Source: CAZRUA01 sp964603125 (GTDB lineage: Bacteria; Bacteroidota; Bacteroidia; B-17B0; Aurantibacillaceae). From it: a stretch of DNA of 64,000 nt. Shown piece after piece: positions 15,468 through 23,794 of this stretch. The notes beneath the pieces are model-generated. The model did not search any database and was not told where the DNA came from. It saw only the letters and a list, made by a program, of their open reading frames with translations. The position numbers and the translations under genes were made by a program. Numbering within the stretch: the first letter of the stretch is position 1; every line of letters starts with the position of its first letter. The DNA lies in NCBI GenBank assembly GCA_964603125.1, contig CAZRUA010000001.1:1-64000 (forward strand). The letters run 5' to 3'.

Positions 15468-17240
15468 ATGAATGCAATAAATATTAAAAGAGGAGTACGA
15501 CTAGGTTTAGTTTTGCTGGTAATTCTTTTTTTTCAATCATGCATTTTTGATACTTATAATAAAGCTCCACAAGCTAAAAACGGTATATTGGATCTTAGGG
15601 AAGTAAATTTTGACCAGCAAAAAATTATTCCGTTAAAGGGGCAATGGTTTTTTAGCAAAAACACTTGGTTGGATTCTAGAAAATTTGACACACAAAAGTC
15701 GATGTTTTTAAATGTTCCTGGAGCTTGGAATTTACCCAATGGAAAAGGATTTGGAACTTATCAATTAAAAATTCTTTTGCCACAAAAGCATAAAAGGGAA
15801 TTTGCAATTAAAATGTTAGACATATCAACTTCTTATACAATGTATGTTGATACCATGAAATTAATTTCGGTTGGAAATATATCTTCAGAAGAGAAAAGCT
15901 ATAAGGCGGCATATAATCATGTTTTACAAAAATTGCCCTTAACACAAGATACTTTGGTTTTAACAATTCAAGTAGCTAACTATTTGAACTTTGAAGGTGG
16001 AATTTTAACAGCGCCTGAATTTGGTTTATATAAAAGTATTGACAACAAAACATTGACTATAAAAATAATTGGCTTGGTGGTAGTTGGGTCGTTTATAGCA
16101 TTTTTCTTTTTTCAGATGGGTTTTGGTTTTTACCGTATGACTAAGAGATACCACGTGTATTTGGCTTTGAATTGTATTTTTTATGCTATCCACCTGATGT
16201 GTTTAAATGAAAGGATGGCTTATAATTATATTCCTTCATGGGAGCTAACAATTCGTTTAGAAATGTTAATGGTTGTTCTTGCTTTGTTTTCATCCAATCA
16301 AACTATCCAAGAGTTTTTCGAAAGCAAAACACTAAAAGTGATAACAGCTATAAATTTTTTAGTATTAATCTTATTCTGTTTAATTATTTTATTTGCACCA
16401 ATTCTTATAGCAACAAAAATACTTGATTATATACCTTTTTACATTGTTTTCACTTTTATAATTGTTAATATAAGTTCTATACAGGCTATATTAGCTAAGA
16501 AGAAGGGTAGTAAAACACTTGTTCTATTTAATGCCATTATGCTTTTATTAATTATTTATGATAATTTGTTTTTTAAGCAACATGTAGGTGGTTTGGTTTT
16601 AGGGCATTTAGGATATTTTATGTACGGCGTTTACCTTACTATTTTATTATCAAGACAGGCCGCTGCAACATTTGTAGAGGCCAACAAGTTATCTCAAGAA
16701 TTGCAGAGATTAAACAGTTCATTAGAAGAACAGAATGTTAACTTAGAAAAACTAATTGCCGAGAGAACCAAGCAATTGTTGGAAAACGAACAAAAGACGC
16801 ATACACTCGAGCTTCAATCAAAACAAAGAGATATTGAAGCGGTTAAAATAAATAATCAGTTAAAACATGATATGTCTAGGAAAATGATTTTCGAACTAGA
16901 GAAAATTCAGAAATCCGATAAAGACATTAAGGTGTTATTAAAAAAGTTAATTGCCGAAATAAAACAACAATTTGGATTGAACGAAAAATTGAACATATTG
17001 GAGAAGCAAATGGATGAGGTGAATTCCGAATTTCATGATAGATTAACATCACGCTTTCCAAATTTAACAAAAACAGAGAGAGAGTTGTGTGCGTTAATTA
17101 AACTAAATCTTTCAAACAAGGAAATTAGCGAGTTATTAAAAACTAATCCAAATGCCTTGAATGTAGCGAGAAGTAGGTTACGTAAGAAGCTTGATATTCC
17201 AAAAGAAATGGACATGGAAGTCTTTATAAGAAAAATTTAA
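15468..17240 (+). CDS. Membrane-tethered LuxR-type transcription regulator (7TM sensor)
   Basis: 590 residues. The N-terminus is a hydrophobic signal ending in a lipobox-like FFQSC (Cys25). Residues ~30-190 are a 7TMR-DISM-type extracellular beta-sandwich ('IIPLKGQWFFSKNTW', 'LNVPGAWN', 'GFGTYQLKILLP'). Residues ~198-395 contain about seven membrane helices, ~405-500 a coiled coil, and ~525-588 a LuxR/GerE-type helix-turn-helix ('LTKTERELCALIKLNLSNKEISELL'). The sequence implies an external signal passed through the membrane to a tethered DNA-binding domain, without kinase or phosphatase. It ends only 39 bases before the trp leader peptide. I see no sequence evidence that it regulates trp. 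Confidence 0.8.
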   Translation: MNAINIKRGVRLGLVLLVILFFQSCIFDTYNKAPQAKNGILDLREVNFDQQKIIPLKGQWFFSKNTWLDSRKFDTQKSMFLNVPGAWNLPNGKGFGTYQLKILLPQKHKREFAIKMLDISTSYTMYVDTMKLISVGNISSEEKSYKAAYNHVLQKLPLTQDTLVLTIQVANYLNFEGGILTAPEFGLYKSIDNKTLTIKIIGLVVVGSFIAFFFFQMGFGFYRMTKRYHVYLALNCIFYAIHLMCLNERMAYNYIPSWELTIRLEMLMVVLALFSSNQTIQEFFESKTLKVITAINFLVLILFCLIILFAPILIATKILDYIPFYIVFTFIIVNISSIQAILAKKKGSKTLVLFNAIMLLLIIYDNLFFKQHVGGLVLGHLGYFMYGVYLTILLSRQAAATFVEANKLSQELQRLNSSLEEQNVNLEKLIAERTKQLLENEQKTHTLELQSKQRDIEAVKINNQLKHDMSRKMIFELEKIQKSDKDIKVLLKKLIAEIKQQFGLNEKLNILEKQMDEVNSEFHDRLTSRFPNLTKTERELCALIKLNLSNKEISELLKTNPNALNVARSRLRKKLDIPKEMDMEVFIRKI

Positions 17241-17244
17241 TTTT

Positions 17245-17271
17245 TTTGTTTAAAATAAATATTTACATTTG
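17245..17271 (+). promoter_or_regulatory. Probable trp operon promoter
   Basis: TTTG (17245-17248) and TACATTTG (17264-17271) match the Bacteroidota -33/-7 elements, though the 15-base spacer is shorter than usual. A start site ~7 bases after the -7 element would fall at about 17278, next to the leader ATG at 17280, so the leader mRNA may begin with almost no 5' UTR. Confidence 0.55.
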
Positions 17272-17279
17272 TGCACGAA

Positions 17280-17342
17280 ATGAAAAATACTTTTACAAAT
17301 AAATTTTGGTGGTGGTTTATAACTGATGTTGTAAACGGCTAA
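17280..17342 (+). CDS. trpL: trp operon leader peptide
   Basis: A 20-codon frame, MKNTFTNKFWWWFITDVVNG, with three consecutive TGG codons at 17307-17315 and a TAA stop at 17340-17342. It lies between the trp promoter and trpE and overlaps the first arms of the attenuator. Three adjacent Trp residues in 20 codons, just before alternative hairpins and upstream of trpE, are diagnostic of a leader peptide whose translation senses charged tRNA-Trp. It is too short for routine gene calling. Confidence 0.92.
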   Translation: MKNTFTNKFWWWFITDVVNG

Positions 17343-17403
17343 TTTATTTGTATTAATCCATATTAACGCAACCCGCTGTTTTCAACGAACAGCGGGTTTT
17401 TTT
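17315..17403 (+). promoter_or_regulatory. Transcription attenuator of the trp operon
   Basis: Three mutually exclusive structures are visible. Hairpin 1:2 pairs GTTTATAAC (17315-17323) with GTTGTAAAC (17328-17336) around a TGAT loop. Antiterminator 2:3 pairs GTTGTAAACGGC (17328-17339) with GCTGTTTTCAAC (17375-17386), with a single T-T mismatch and one G-U pair. Terminator 3:4 pairs AACCCGCTGTT (17370-17380) with AACAGCGGGTT (17388-17398) and is followed by seven Ts (17397-17403). Arm 1 starts at the last base of the third Trp codon, so a stalled ribosome would hide it and free arm 2. A ribosome at the stop codon would cover arm 2 and let the terminator form. Confidence 0.92.
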
Positions 17404-17447
17404 ATGCCCAAAATTTTCTTAAGAAATTTCCTACAAACAAAATTAAA

Positions 17448-18851
17448 ATGAAAGTAAATACAATTAAACAACAATTATTATGCGATACACAAACACCAGT
17501 AAGTTTGTTTTTAGCATTACGCGATGAATTTAGGTTTCCACTTTTGCTTGAGAGTTCAGATTATTCAAGTAAAAACAATCACTATTCGTATTTATGTTTT
17601 GAACCTTTAGCCTCAATACAAATTAATGATAATGAATTAAAAACTAGAATTGAGAATGAAATCGATATTAAAAAAATTGAGAAGAGTTTACGTGTTATAA
17701 ATCATCACTACACCACTTTTTTAAATTCATTTGATTTTGATGAAGCTGTGGATGAATCAGTAAAAGGGCTGTTTGGATACTGTGCTTATAATATTATTGA
17801 TTTCACACACGAAATAACATTAAAGAACAAAGCATCCGAAATCCCTGATTTGTTATATCACCTTTATTCGATAGTATTAATTTTTAATCACGCTACCAAT
17901 GAAATGATAATATATGTCAATCATTTTGTAAAGGAAAAGGCGGAATTAATTCTTGAAAAGGTTTTGGATAAAATAATTCTTCATAAGCATAATACTTACC
18001 CTTTTGCAAAGCAAGGAGAAGAAATTTCGAATTGTACAGATGATGAGTTTAAAGGTATAGTTACTCGAGCCAAAGAATTTTGCAAGTTAGGTGAAGTGTT
18101 TCAACTAGTTGTTTCACGACGATTTGAACAACAATTTAACGGAGATGATTTTAATGTTTACCGTGCTTTACGAAAAGTAAATCCTTCTCCATACATGTTT
18201 TATTTCGATGTAGAGAATTTTAAATTATTTGGCTCTTCACCCGAAGCTCAATTAAAAATAAATAATGGAATTGCAGAAATTCATCCAATAGCAGGTACTT
18301 ACAAACGAACCGGCAATGATGCTTTAGATATAGAAAACGCATCAAAATTATTGAACGATGAGAAGGAAAATTCAGAGCACGTTATGCTGGTTGATTTGGC
18401 GCGTAATGATTTAAACAAGCATGCTATCAATGTCAAGGTTAAATCGTATAAGCAAATTCAATTTTATTCTCATGTAATACACATGGTGAGTAATGTAACA
18501 GGAGAGTTAAAAGCACAGTTTAATTCTTTTGAAGCGCTCACCGGAACCTTTCCAGCAGGAACCTTATCTGGTGCACCAAAACATAGAGCCATTGAACTAA
18601 TTGATGAATTGGAAAATGAAGCACGTGAGTTTTATGGCGGCACAATTGGTTTTGTGGGTCAAAATAAAAGTTTAAACCAAGCAATTATTATTCGCTCATT
18701 TCTAAGTAAAAACAATAAGCTTACATATCAAGCTGGCGCAGGAGTGGTAATAAATAGTGATGAAGAAAATGAGTTAAACGAAGTGTTTAATAAAATAGGA
18801 GTATTAAGAAAAGCAATTAACGAGGCAGCACAATTAAATAACAAAATGTAA
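17448..18851 (+). CDS. trpE: Anthranilate synthase component I
   Basis: 467 residues. It converts chorismate to anthranilate using ammonia delivered by TrpG, the first committed step of tryptophan synthesis. The chorismate-binding domain fills the C-terminal two thirds, with characteristic stretches GTYKRTG, DLARNDL, GTFPAGTLSGAPK and GGTIGFVG. The N-terminal LLES at residues 33-36 is the tryptophan-binding motif of feedback-inhibited enzymes, so allosteric control is likely kept. It is the first structural gene after the attenuator (44 bases from its T tract). TrpG follows four bases after its stop. Length is normal for the short TrpE of Bacteroidota. Confidence 0.95.
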   Translation: MKVNTIKQQLLCDTQTPVSLFLALRDEFRFPLLLESSDYSSKNNHYSYLCFEPLASIQINDNELKTRIENEIDIKKIEKSLRVINHHYTTFLNSFDFDEAVDESVKGLFGYCAYNIIDFTHEITLKNKASEIPDLLYHLYSIVLIFNHATNEMIIYVNHFVKEKAELILEKVLDKIILHKHNTYPFAKQGEEISNCTDDEFKGIVTRAKEFCKLGEVFQLVVSRRFEQQFNGDDFNVYRALRKVNPSPYMFYFDVENFKLFGSSPEAQLKINNGIAEIHPIAGTYKRTGNDALDIENASKLLNDEKENSEHVMLVDLARNDLNKHAINVKVKSYKQIQFYSHVIHMVSNVTGELKAQFNSFEALTGTFPAGTLSGAPKHRAIELIDELENEAREFYGGTIGFVGQNKSLNQAIIIRSFLSKNNKLTYQAGAGVVINSDEENELNEVFNKIGVLRKAINEAAQLNNKM

Positions 18852-18855
18852 AATT

Positions 18856-19422
18856 ATGAAAGTATTGGTTTTAGATAATTACGACAGTTTTACATATAAC
18901 CTCGTTGCTATGTTAAAACATCAATCAATAACAGAAATTGATGTAACTAAAAATGATAAAATATCATTGGTTGAGGTAGCACATTACGATAAAATTTTGT
19001 TATCGCCAGGACCTGGCTTACCGCACAAGGCGGGAATTATGAATGATTTATTAAGAACTTACGCTTCCAGTAAATCAATATTTGGAGTGTGTTTGGGGCT
19101 TCAAGCCATTGGTGAAGTTTTCGGAGCGAAATTAATTAATCTACAAACATCTTATCACGGACTAGCGACCGAAATAAAAATTATAAATCAAGATGATTTG
19201 TTTTCTAATTGCCCTAATAAATTTAATGTAGGTCGATACCACTCTTGGGCAATTGAAAATAATAATGTGCCAGATGATTTAATTGTAACAAGCGTAGACG
19301 ATGAAAATTGTATTATGTCGATAAAGCATAAACAGTATGATATAAGAGCAGTTCAGTTTCACCCAGAGTCAATTCTTTCTGAATATGGTCAACAAATAAT
19401 TGATAACTGGCTGAGTATATAG
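18856..19422 (+). CDS. trpG: Anthranilate synthase component II (glutamine amidotransferase)
   Basis: 188 residues, a stand-alone class I glutamine amidotransferase that supplies ammonia to TrpE. The triad is visible: Cys79 in FGVCLGLQ, then His169 and Glu171 in QFHPES. The oxyanion loop PGPG is at residues 51-54. In many bacteria the same subunit also serves aminodeoxychorismate synthase (PabA). Position between trpE and trpD argues for TrpG here, though a shared role cannot be excluded. It lies four bases after trpE, so translation is probably coupled. Confidence 0.95.
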   Translation: MKVLVLDNYDSFTYNLVAMLKHQSITEIDVTKNDKISLVEVAHYDKILLSPGPGLPHKAGIMNDLLRTYASSKSIFGVCLGLQAIGEVFGAKLINLQTSYHGLATEIKIINQDDLFSNCPNKFNVGRYHSWAIENNNVPDDLIVTSVDDENCIMSIKHKQYDIRAVQFHPESILSEYGQQIIDNWLSI

Positions 19423-19456
19423 CAATCGTAGAATAAACAATTTAAAATTATAAGAA

Positions 19457-20446
19457 ATGAAAAATATATATATCAAACTATGCAGTGGTCATACGCTAAA
19501 TCAATCAGAGGCAGAAGAGCTAATGACTCAAATTTGTAATATGAATTTTAATGAACATCAAAACGCGTTTATTTTAGGAACATTTAAGATGCGTAATCTT
19601 ACCTTAGATGAATTGATTGGATTCAGAAACGCTCTGATGAACATGTGTATTCCTGTTAGTTTATCAAAACCTTGCATAGATGTTTGTGGTACAGGAGGTG
19701 ATTCTAAAAACACATTTAATATTTCAACCTTATCAGCATTTGTGTTGGCTGCCTCCGGAGTTTCGGTAGCTAAGCATGGTAATTTTGCTTCTAGTTCTGT
19801 TTCGGGTTCATCAGATGTGTTAAAATATTTTGGATATGAATTTAAAGGCAATCAAGATAAGTTAAATAAAGAGTTGGATAAGTATAACCTATGTTTTATA
19901 CATGCACCAAATTTTCATCCTTCATTAAAAAGTGTAGGTAGTATCAGAAAGGCCTTGCAATCAAGCACACTGTTTAATTTAATGGGGCCTTTGGTTAATC
20001 CTGCTCAGCCTACTCATAAATATATTGGCGTTTATAATAAATCGGTAGCACGTTTATATAATTATTTTTTGCAATCTCTTGATGGTAAATACCAAATTGT
20101 TCATTCAGTTGATGGATACGATGAGATTAGTTTAACGGATGATGTGTTGATTTATAGTAACAGAAGTGAAAGCATCATTTCTAAAGATGCATTGCCTTAT
20201 CCTGTTTTAAAAGCAAGTGAGATATATGCTGGTAATACAATAAAAGATGCTGCTGAAATATTTATTTCTGTTCTTAAAAACCAAGCGACAGTAGCTCAAA
20301 AAAACGTTGTACTAGTTAATAGTGCTATAGCTATGTCGGGCTATGCAAACAAGAGTGTTGATGATTGTTTGGCTATTTGCGAGGAGAGTTTGCTGTCACT
20401 TAAAGCATACGATTTGTTTAAAAGTATAATTCAAAATAAAATTTAA
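19457..20446 (+). CDS. trpD: Anthranilate phosphoribosyltransferase
   Basis: 329 residues. It transfers phosphoribose from PRPP to anthranilate. The glycine-rich PRPP loop CGTGGD is at residues 77-82 and the KHGN anthranilate/phosphate motif at 106-109, as in family members. 'LFNLMGPLVNPA' is the usual signature before the second half. The N-terminal helical domain (1-65) is complete. The gap to trpG is 34 bases and to trpC one base. It is not fused to TrpG, unlike the enterobacterial gene. Confidence 0.95.
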   Translation: MKNIYIKLCSGHTLNQSEAEELMTQICNMNFNEHQNAFILGTFKMRNLTLDELIGFRNALMNMCIPVSLSKPCIDVCGTGGDSKNTFNISTLSAFVLAASGVSVAKHGNFASSSVSGSSDVLKYFGYEFKGNQDKLNKELDKYNLCFIHAPNFHPSLKSVGSIRKALQSSTLFNLMGPLVNPAQPTHKYIGVYNKSVARLYNYFLQSLDGKYQIVHSVDGYDEISLTDDVLIYSNRSESIISKDALPYPVLKASEIYAGNTIKDAAEIFISVLKNQATVAQKNVVLVNSAIAMSGYANKSVDDCLAICEESLLSLKAYDLFKSIIQNKI

Positions 20447-20447
20447 C

Positions 20448-21257
20448 ATGAATAAATTAGAAGAAATAGTTATTGAGAAAAAGAAACAAGTTGCTCGCGA
20501 AAAGCAATTATATCCAATACAACTGTTAGAGCAATCGATTTATTATAACAGCCCTTGTGTTTCGTTAAGAAGGTATTTGTTAAGGGAAGATAAAAACGGA
20601 ATAATTGCTGAAATTAAGAAAGCCTCACCAGCTTTAGGACTCATTAATACCTATGTTGATGTCGAAAAATTATCAATAGGTTACATGCAATCTGGTGCAA
20701 GCGCTCTATCCGTTTTGACGGATAAAAAATTCTTTTCGGGTGAAAATAAAGATTTAATCACGGCTCGAAAGTTTAATTATTGTCCAATTTTACGTAAAGA
20801 TTTTATTGTTGATGAATATCAAATTATTGAAGCAAAATCAATAGGAGCAGACGCTATTTTATTAATAGCTGCGGTTTTGAGCAAGGAGGAGATTAAGACG
20901 CTTACAGCTTTGGCCAGGTGTTTGAAAATGGAAGTTATTCTGGAAATTCATAATGAGCAAGAGCTTGAAAAGTTAAGCCATGAAATAGATATAATAGGTG
21001 TAAATAATAGAAACCTTGAGACCATGAAGATAGATGTAACTACTTCTTTTAATATGCTAAATAAAATTCCAAACGAATTTTTGAAAATATCAGAAAGTGG
21101 AATAGACTCGCCAGGTATTGTTCATGAACTTAAAAGCATTGGATACCAAGGATTTTTAATAGGTTCTTATTTTATGAAGCATCCCAATCCAGAAATAACT
21201 TGTGCAGATTTTATCAATGAATTGAACAAATTGAAAAGTAAGCACCATGCAAATTAA
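20448..21257 (+). CDS. trpC: Indole-3-glycerol-phosphate synthase
   Basis: 269 residues, a single-domain (beta/alpha)8 enzyme that closes the indole ring. Typical segments are visible: IIAEIKKASPALG with the substrate-binding lysine, SVLTDKKFFSG, PILRKDFIVDEYQI with the catalytic KDF, IIGVNNRNL and ISESGI. It starts one base after trpD and overlaps trpF by 11 bases, which suggests coupled translation. TrpC and TrpF are separate proteins here, not the bifunctional fusion of enterobacteria. Confidence 0.95.
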   Translation: MNKLEEIVIEKKKQVAREKQLYPIQLLEQSIYYNSPCVSLRRYLLREDKNGIIAEIKKASPALGLINTYVDVEKLSIGYMQSGASALSVLTDKKFFSGENKDLITARKFNYCPILRKDFIVDEYQIIEAKSIGADAILLIAAVLSKEEIKTLTALARCLKMEVILEIHNEQELEKLSHEIDIIGVNNRNLETMKIDVTTSFNMLNKIPNEFLKISESGIDSPGIVHELKSIGYQGFLIGSYFMKHPNPEITCADFINELNKLKSKHHAN

Positions 21258-21870
21258 AGTATGTGGTATAACCAATCCTCATAATTTAAAGGATTTATCT
21301 TGCCTTGCAATTGATAGAATGGGTTTTATTTTTTATGATAAATCACCTAGATATATGAAATACAGTTTATCTGCTGATAGCGTGAATCAATTACCGCAGA
21401 GAATAAAAAGAGTTGGAGTTTTTGTAAATGAAGATTTTATGGAAGTTGAATCTATGATACAAAAATATGTATTAAACACAGTTCAATTCCATGGAGATGA
21501 AACTCCTGATTATTGCGAAAAATTTAGAAACAAAGTTGAGGTTATAAAAGCAATTTCAATTAAAGATGAAGAATCAGTAAAGTTGGCAAAGGAGTATGAG
21601 AATAGTTGTGATTTATTCTTGTTTGATACTTATGGTAAAAACTATGGCGGTACAGGAAAGACTTTTGATTGGCGGGTTTTGGAGAGGTATAATCTCAACA
21701 AGAATTTTTATATGAGTGGTGGAATTGGTTTGGATGAGATTAAGAAAATAAAAAAAAGTAAAATGGAAAATTTAACAGGAGTGGATGTAAACTCAAAATT
21801 TGAAACATCAGTTGGAATAAAGGACATAAATAAGTTAAAACAATTAATACAAGAATTAAATGGAAACTAA
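21247..21870 (+). CDS. trpF: Phosphoribosylanthranilate isomerase
   Basis: 207 residues. It catalyses the Amadori rearrangement between TrpD and TrpC. The N-terminal KVCGITN carries the catalytic Cys (residue 6). The general acid Asp lies in LFDTYGKNYGGTGKTFDW, and MSGGIG contributes the phosphate site. It overlaps trpC by 11 bases and trpB by 11 bases, the tightest stretch of the operon. Order in the operon (after trpC) is not pathway order but is common in Bacteroidota. Confidence 0.93.
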   Translation: MQIKVCGITNPHNLKDLSCLAIDRMGFIFYDKSPRYMKYSLSADSVNQLPQRIKRVGVFVNEDFMEVESMIQKYVLNTVQFHGDETPDYCEKFRNKVEVIKAISIKDEESVKLAKEYENSCDLFLFDTYGKNYGGTGKTFDWRVLERYNLNKNFYMSGGIGLDEIKKIKKSKMENLTGVDVNSKFETSVGIKDINKLKQLIQELNGN

Positions 21871-23032
21871 AATAAAAAAAGGCTTTTACGGAAAATTTGG
21901 TGGAGCTTATATTCCGGAGCTTTTATACAATAACGTTAATGAGCTACAACAGCAATACAATGCAATAATTAATTCAGTTAAATTTAAAACAGCTTATTCA
22001 AAATTATTGAAGGATTATGTTGGAAGGCCAACACCACTTTATTATTCTGAAGCATTATCAAAAAAGTACAGAGCAAAAATTTTTTTAAAGCGAGAGGATT
22101 TAAATCACACAGGTGCTCATAAAATAAATAATGCAATTGGTCAGGCTTTGTTAGCAAAAATGATGGGGAAGCAAAAGATTGTGGCAGAAACAGGAGCTGG
22201 TCAGCATGGTGTGGCAACAGCAACAGCTTGTGCTCTGCTTAAATTGAGTTGTGTTGTTTTCATGGGTGAAACGGATATTAAAAGGCAGGCACCAAATGTT
22301 GCCCGCATGAAAATGTTAGGAGCCACAATTATTCCTTCTGTCAGGGGTACCAAAACATTGAAGGATGCTACAAACGACGCAATACGTTATTGGATTAATA
22401 ACGCTCACGATACACATTATATAATCGGCTCTGTAGTTGGACCACATCCATATCCTGATATGGTAACAAAATTCCAATCCATTATAAGCAAGGAAATAAA
22501 AACACAATTATTTAAGCAAGAAGGAGTTTCAGAACCAGATTTTGTAATTGCTTGTGTTGGAGGAGGCAGTAATGCGGCAGGTGCATTTTACCATTTTTTA
22601 GAATCAAAGAAAACAAAATTGATAGGAGCAGAGGCGGCTGGTATGGGGGTGCATACAAACGAAACAGCAGCAACTTTAAATCTAGGTTCGCCTGGAATTA
22701 TTCATGGATCAAAAACGTATATGATGCAGAGTAAAGATGGACAAATAGTTGAGCCTTATAGCATTTCAGCTGGTTTAGATTATCCAGGTGTTGGACCATT
22801 GCACGCACATTTGCATGAAACAAAAAGAGCGGAATATATAACTATTACCGATGAAGAAGCAATGAATGCAGCAAAGGAGCTAATTGCAATGGATGGAATT
22901 ATTCCTGCATTAGAATCAGCTCATGCATTTGCGGTTTTACCAAAAATAAAATTCAAAAAGGGCGATGTGATAGTTATTAATTTGTCGGGAAGAGGGGACA
23001 AGGATTTAGAAACCTATTTAAAATTTAATTAG
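21860..23032 (+). CDS. trpB: Tryptophan synthase beta subunit
   Basis: 390 residues, a PLP enzyme that condenses indole with serine in the alpha2-beta2 complex. The Schiff-base lysine is Lys88 in HTGAHKINN. The phosphate loop GGGSNAAG and the conserved stretch AETGAGQHGVA are intact. It is the TrpB1 type by length and by direct linkage to trpA, whose ATG follows the stop without a gap. It overlaps trpF by 11 bases. Confidence 0.95.
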   Translation: METKIKKGFYGKFGGAYIPELLYNNVNELQQQYNAIINSVKFKTAYSKLLKDYVGRPTPLYYSEALSKKYRAKIFLKREDLNHTGAHKINNAIGQALLAKMMGKQKIVAETGAGQHGVATATACALLKLSCVVFMGETDIKRQAPNVARMKMLGATIIPSVRGTKTLKDATNDAIRYWINNAHDTHYIIGSVVGPHPYPDMVTKFQSIISKEIKTQLFKQEGVSEPDFVIACVGGGSNAAGAFYHFLESKKTKLIGAEAAGMGVHTNETAATLNLGSPGIIHGSKTYMMQSKDGQIVEPYSISAGLDYPGVGPLHAHLHETKRAEYITITDEEAMNAAKELIAMDGIIPALESAHAFAVLPKIKFKKGDVIVINLSGRGDKDLETYLKFN

Positions 23033-23794
23033 ATGAATACATTTCAAAAAGATTTAAAAGCAAAAAGTAATTTGTCTGTTTTTTTTACAGCAGGTTATCC
23101 GAAACTCAACAGTACGCAGGAGATACTGAAATGCCTAGATAACACGGAGGTTGATTTTATCGAAGTGGGTATTCCCTTTTCTGACCCATTAGCAGATGGT
23201 CCGGTAATACAGAATTCAAGCACCATCGCATTAAATAATGGAATGACATTAAGTTTATTATTTAAGCAATTACAGGAAATTAAAAACCAAATTCATAAGC
23301 CCGTTTTATTAATGGGTTATTTGAACAGTATTTTAGCTTATGGTATTCAAGAGTTTTATAAATCGTGTAAGGCAAGCAATGTAAAACACATTATTATACC
23401 TGATATGCCTTTAGATGAGTATGAAAAGGAGCACCTTCTGTATGCAAAGCAAAACAACGTTGAACATGTTTTTATAATAACCCCAACAACTTCAAAAGAA
23501 AGAATAATAGCAATTGATAAGCTGAGTAATGGATTTATTTATTTGGTTTCGAGCAATACAACTACAGGGAATACGAATGTGATGAATGAAGAACGAATAA
23601 TGAAAATCCAATCCATGAAGCTAAAAAACCCAATTATCATTGGTTTCGGAATTAAAAGTAGAGCAGATTATTTGAATGCCATAAAAATTAGCAATGGTGC
23701 TATTATAGGAACAGCATTTATCAACTGTATTGAAAAGAGCAATAATTTAAAAAGAGATATTAGTTTGTTTATTAATCAAATAAAAGGAAAATGA
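23033..23794 (+). CDS. trpA: Tryptophan synthase alpha subunit
   Basis: 253 residues. It cleaves indole-3-glycerol phosphate and passes indole to TrpB. The two catalytic acids are visible in FIEVGIPFSDPLADGP: Glu44 and Asp55, corresponding to Glu49 and Asp60 of the enterobacterial enzyme. The phosphate-binding GFGI follows near residue 204. It abuts trpB and overlaps the following DAHP synthase gene by four bases (ATGA), which implies translational coupling of the two. Confidence 0.95.
   Translation: MNTFQKDLKAKSNLSVFFTAGYPKLNSTQEILKCLDNTEVDFIEVGIPFSDPLADGPVIQNSSTIALNNGMTLSLLFKQLQEIKNQIHKPVLLMGYLNSILAYGIQEFYKSCKASNVKHIIIPDMPLDEYEKEHLLYAKQNNVEHVFIITPTTSKERIIAIDKLSNGFIYLVSSNTTTGNTNVMNEERIMKIQSMKLKNPIIIGFGIKSRADYLNAIKISNGAIIGTAFINCIEKSNNLKRDISLFINQIKGK

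Noticed and set aside
15468..17240. Dedicated trp repressor or activator
   Set aside because: Only position supports it; the protein looks like a surface-signal sensor and trp control is explained by the attenuator.
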